54,833 bases of DNA. Source: Oscillospiraceae bacterium (GTDB taxonomy: Bacteria; Bacillota; Clostridia; Oscillospirales; CAG-272). Positions within the stretch are counted from its first letter, which is position 1. Every line of letters begins with the position of its first letter. The notes below the pieces were generated by a model that was not told where the DNA came from, made no database searches, and worked only from the letters and a program-made list of their open reading frames with translations. Made by a program: the position numbers and the translations under genes. This document shows positions 52,204-54,833 of this stretch, one piece after another. The stretch spans positions 1 to 54,833 of the forward strand of contig SVQT01000008.1 of assembly GCA_015065215.1 (NCBI GenBank). Reading direction: 5' to 3'.

Positions 52204-53022
52204 ATGAAAACAGTTTCTCTGTGCGACCTGGGCGGACAGGACCTGTTCTTCGGCAGGCCCGAGGTCTTTGCCGAAAGCTGGGTCAGTCGCAAAGCATTTG
52301 GGCAATACCGCGACCGTTCCCGCCCCGTTTCGGCACTTTTTATGGTATGCACCGACATCAAAGTGCATTTTTTCGGGCAGGAGCGCGCCGCTCTGACCGC
52401 CGTCCAAGGAGACGTGATCTTTATCCCCAAGGGGGTGCGCTATCACGTGCAGGTGGAGGGGGGGACCCCCAATCGCATCGACACCTACACTGTTAATCTG
52501 GATCTGAAGGGTGAGACGGGCGAGGACGTTCTGTTGAGCGAAAGCATCAGCCGGCTCTGCAATAATCGCGAGGGTGCACTGCAGCCACATTTTCAAAAGC
52601 TGAACGAGGCAGCCCATAACGGCGATCCCGGCAGCCTTTTACGCATCAAAAGCGAGCTTTACCTCCTGTTGGACGCGCTTTCCGCCACAGTCGCCGCCTC
52701 CCCCGCCGCTTATTATGCCATCCGATCGGGCATTGAGGCGCTCCGCGCCGAGTGGAATCAAAGCAGGCGGATCGAGGAATACGCGGCGCTCTGCGGCATC
52801 AGCAACACCTATTTTTGCCGTTGCTTTCGGGAGTGGTGCGGCAAAAGCCCGGTAGAATACCGCAATGCCCTGCGCCTTTCCCATGCAGAGAGCATGCTCC
52901 GCCACACCGATATGCCGATCGGTGAGATCGCGGGTCTGGTCGGCTTTGAGGATCCCTTTTATTTCAGCCGCATCTTCGCGCGGCACGTCGGCTGCTCACC
53001 GAAAGCCTACCGAAAGCGATAG
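52204..53022 (+). CDS. AraC family regulator of glycyl radical enzyme cluster
   Basis: 272 residues. N-terminal cupin-like sensor (about 1-130; GDVIFIPKGVRYHVQVEGG) and C-terminal double HTH (about 170-272) with RIEEYAALCGISNTYFCRCFREW and PIGEIAGLVGFEDPFYFSRIFARH, ending CSPKAYRKR. TGGAGGTG lies 6 nt before the ATG. Divergent from the transporter-GRE-AKR operon, which it probably activates in response to the substrate. Its stop is 1 nt from that of the convergent tmcAL. Confidence 0.88.
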   Translation: MKTVSLCDLGGQDLFFGRPEVFAESWVSRKAFGQYRDRSRPVSALFMVCTDIKVHFFGQERAALTAVQGDVIFIPKGVRYHVQVEGGTPNRIDTYTVNLDLKGETGEDVLLSESISRLCNNREGALQPHFQKLNEAAHNGDPGSLLRIKSELYLLLDALSATVAASPAAYYAIRSGIEALRAEWNQSRRIEEYAALCGISNTYFCRCFREWCGKSPVEYRNALRLSHAESMLRHTDMPIGEIAGLVGFEDPFYFSRIFARHVGCSPKAYRKR

Positions 53023-53023
53023 C

Positions 53024-54178
53024 TCAGCACATCTCAGGCGGCAATATTGCCAGCTCACGGGGCAAAACGGGTCTCTCCGTACAAAGGCTGTACAAGCTCT
53101 CCGCCGCGGCGGAAAGCTCCTGCTGACGGGCGGCGAGCGCCCCCAGCGCCGCCACGTCCGCTTGCTTGGTTACCACGGGAACGGTGCGTGTTTTTCGGCT
53201 TTTTGACAGGAACGCCCGTCCGCGCTCGTTAGCGGCAAGCAGTCGCAGATAGGCAGGCTCTGCCGCAAGGTCGGCATACCGCACGTCTGCCATGGTATAC
53301 AGCAGCGCCCGACGGATGCGTCCGTTGGTATACTTTTTGGTGGCAGCGGCACGGCAAAGGCTCTCGTAATCGGTCGCCTCACGGGCGGCACCGATCAGCC
53401 GCTCCAGCAGGCCGCCGCCACAATCCGCCGTTTCGTCCGTTGCTTCGGCGCGCATCACGCGCAATCTTGCCAGCATGGCGACACCCAGGCGCTCGGTTTT
53501 GGCGATGCCCCACAGCGCCACCGCCCGTCGCCATTCCGTACGGACGCATGCGGGCAGATCATCGCAAATATCCATACCGTTCTCTAATTTCTCGCGCAGC
53601 GCGGTGGCAGAGGGATAGGGCTGCTCCGCATTGCCGTCACGGTAGCCTGCCCCCACTCGCAAAACGGGAAAAAGCGTCATTTTATTCTGTCGCAGCTGCA
53701 CGGCACGGGCGTATTCCACCGCCAGGATATCGTTGGAGAGCAGATCGTCCCCCAAAGCATCGAAAAACACGGCGGCATCCCCCCTGTTTTTCGCCCCGTT
53801 TGCCACCTTTTCGGCAAAATCCGCTTCGGTCGTCCGCTTGGCAGCCTGCAGGATGGCGGGCAAATCGGCTCGCTCGCTGCCGAATGCCAGCGTGTCTGCG
53901 CCAAGCCGCTGCAGGGCATCCACCCCTGCGGTGGCAAAATACCGCGCAGAGGCGGCGGCATAGGGAAAGGGCAGCTCCAGCACCAGATCCGCACCTGCTG
54001 CCATCGCCATGGCGGCGCGACTGATCGGCGGCAGGATCGCCGCCTCTCCGCGTTGGGTAAAATAGCCGCTCATCAGGCAGATCACCGTTTCCGCACCCGA
54101 GGCGCGGACGGTATCCAGCAAATGCAGATGCCCTGCATGAAACGGATTGTATTCACAGATAATGCCGACTGCCTTCAT
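53024..54178 (-). CDS. tmcAL: tRNA(Met) cytidine acetate ligase
   Basis: 384 residues. Nucleotidyltransferase start GIICEYNPFHAGHLHLL with HAGH (14-17), and SGYFTQRGEAAILP. TmcAL activates acetate with ATP and acetylates the wobble C34 of elongator tRNA-Met. It is divergent from ackA, another acetate-using enzyme, which may be coincidence. No clear promoter was found upstream. Confidence 0.9.
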   Translation of the reverse strand: MKAVGIICEYNPFHAGHLHLLDTVRASGAETVICLMSGYFTQRGEAAILPPISRAAMAMAAGADLVLELPFPYAAASARYFATAGVDALQRLGADTLAFGSERADLPAILQAAKRTTEADFAEKVANGAKNRGDAAVFFDALGDDLLSNDILAVEYARAVQLRQNKMTLFPVLRVGAGYRDGNAEQPYPSATALREKLENGMDICDDLPACVRTEWRRAVALWGIAKTERLGVAMLARLRVMRAEATDETADCGGGLLERLIGAAREATDYESLCRAAATKKYTNGRIRRALLYTMADVRYADLAAEPAYLRLLAANERGRAFLSKSRKTRTVPVVTKQADVAALGALAARQQELSAAAESLYSLCTERPVLPRELAILPPEMC

Positions 54179-54228
54179 CTCTCACTCATTCCTTTCCGAA
54201 GGTTTTGAAAAAAATCCCGCAAATCATA

Positions 54229-54257
54229 TTGAAAAAACCGGCGGGGTGTGTTATACT
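54229..54257 (+). promoter_or_regulatory. promoter of ackA
   Basis: TTGAAA (54229-54234), 17 nt, TATACT (54252-54257). Confidence 0.8.
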
Positions 54258-54301
54258 TACTGTTGGTATTCAAAATTCTACTATATATTTGGAGGATCAC
54301 T

Positions 54302-54833
54302 ATGAAAATTTTGGTCGTGAATGCAGGCTCCAGCTCTCTGAAATATCAGGTTCTCGAGCCCGATACCGGCACACTGCTTGCGAAAGGCATTTGTGAGAGC
54401 ATCGGTAATACCGAGGCCTCGATGCTCACCCATCAGCAGGTCATCAAGGATATTAAGATCAAGGATCAGCACTACCCTATGGAAAATCACGCCGTTGCCC
54501 TGAAGCTGGTGGTTGAAAAACTGCTGGACAAGGAGCTTGGCTGTATCGAGAGCATGGACGAGATCGAGGCAGTCGGTCATCGCGTTGTGCACGGCGGCGC
54601 CTTTTTCTCAGAGTCGATGCTGCTCACCGACGAGGTGCTGGAAAAGCTGAAGCTTTGCCACGACTTCGCCCCCCTGCACACCCCCGCGCACATCCAGGGC
54701 ATTCAGGGTTGCCTTGCCGTTATGCCCGACAAGCCCCAGGTGCTGGTATTCGATACCGCCTTCCATCAGAGCATGGCGCCCGAGGCCTATGTTTATGCCC
54801 TGCCCTATGAGCTGTACAGAAGTACGGCGTTCG
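54302..54833 (+). CDS. ackA: acetate kinase, 3' end cut by window edge
   Basis: The first 177 codons are present. The start is MKILVVNAGSSSLKYQV with Asn7, Arg94 is in GHRVVHGG, and HTPAHIQGI and VFDTAFHQSMAPEAYVY follow, all standard for AckA. It interconverts acetyl phosphate and acetate with ATP synthesis, a main energy step in fermenting Clostridia. TTTGGAGGA precedes the ATG. No pta is adjacent on the left; it may lie to the right. Confidence 0.97.
   Translation, partial: MKILVVNAGSSSLKYQVLEPDTGTLLAKGICESIGNTEASMLTHQQVIKDIKIKDQHYPMENHAVALKLVVEKLLDKELGCIESMDEIEAVGHRVVHGGAFFSESMLLTDEVLEKLKLCHDFAPLHTPAHIQGIQGCLAVMPDKPQVLVFDTAFHQSMAPEAYVYALPYELYRSTAF

Overview
The window looks like a chromosomal segment of an anaerobic Bacillota of class Clostridia, probably a gut Oscillospirales- or Christensenellales-type organism. 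The reasons are AGGAGG-type ribosome binding sites, promoters close to the sigma-A consensus (nearly every one found has a 17-nt spacer), many intrinsic terminators, tRNAs with encoded CCA, an MEP-pathway dxs, a flavodiiron protein, a glycyl radical enzyme, acetate kinase, and genes for host- and plant-derived sugars (fucose, alpha-galactosides, a BNR-repeat protein). No rRNA, transposase, integrase or CRISPR array was found. The genus cannot be fixed from the sequence alone.

Layout: 1-1.4 kb is an AT-richer left edge holding a MORC/MutL-type GHKL ATPase (cut by the window end) behind a small XRE regulator. This pairing is typical of restriction-modification-linked defence clusters. tRNA-Pro(CGG) follows, with a decayed copy of its own tail. 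2.2-5.5 kb has a cyclase-family hydrolase, a ZIP metal transporter, an SDR and a queuosine-precursor-type transporter. 5.7-9.4 kb is an oxygen/peroxide defence block: AhpC, an AhpF with permuted domain order, and a flavodiiron protein. 9.5-14 kb has an M3 lipoprotein peptidase and AraC regulator divergent from fucI. 14-25.7 kb is housekeeping: Lnt, an RluA-family synthase, MtaB, L28, ProC with two tandem SGNH esterases, CarD, GalE, and GlmM with a GlmU-C-like beta-helix protein. 25.8-28.2 kb is an amino acid ABC transporter.

28.3-30.7 kb is the oddest stretch. It has a HAD nucleotidase fused to a guanylate kinase; a short, strongly promoted, terminated transcript divergent from an XRE regulator over two matching operators; and a ThyX-fold protein without the ThyX signature, coupled to dxs. 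32.8-38.4 kb has a Nat-type ABC exporter, tRNA-Leu(GAG) with a second decayed tail copy, GluQRS, a ComEC-like lipoprotein and an M50 protease. 38.6-42.7 kb is potABCD with a structured leader and a PotD that also carries a C-terminal membrane helix. 42.7-47.9 kb has malic enzyme, a BNR-repeat protein, a GH36 alpha-galactosidase and a small unknown protein.

47.9-53 kb is an AraC-linked cluster of a DMT transporter, a glycyl radical enzyme with an unusual active-site Cys context, and an aldo/keto reductase. It has no activating enzyme in the window and is the best candidate for an undescribed metabolic pathway. TmcAL and the start of ackA close the window.
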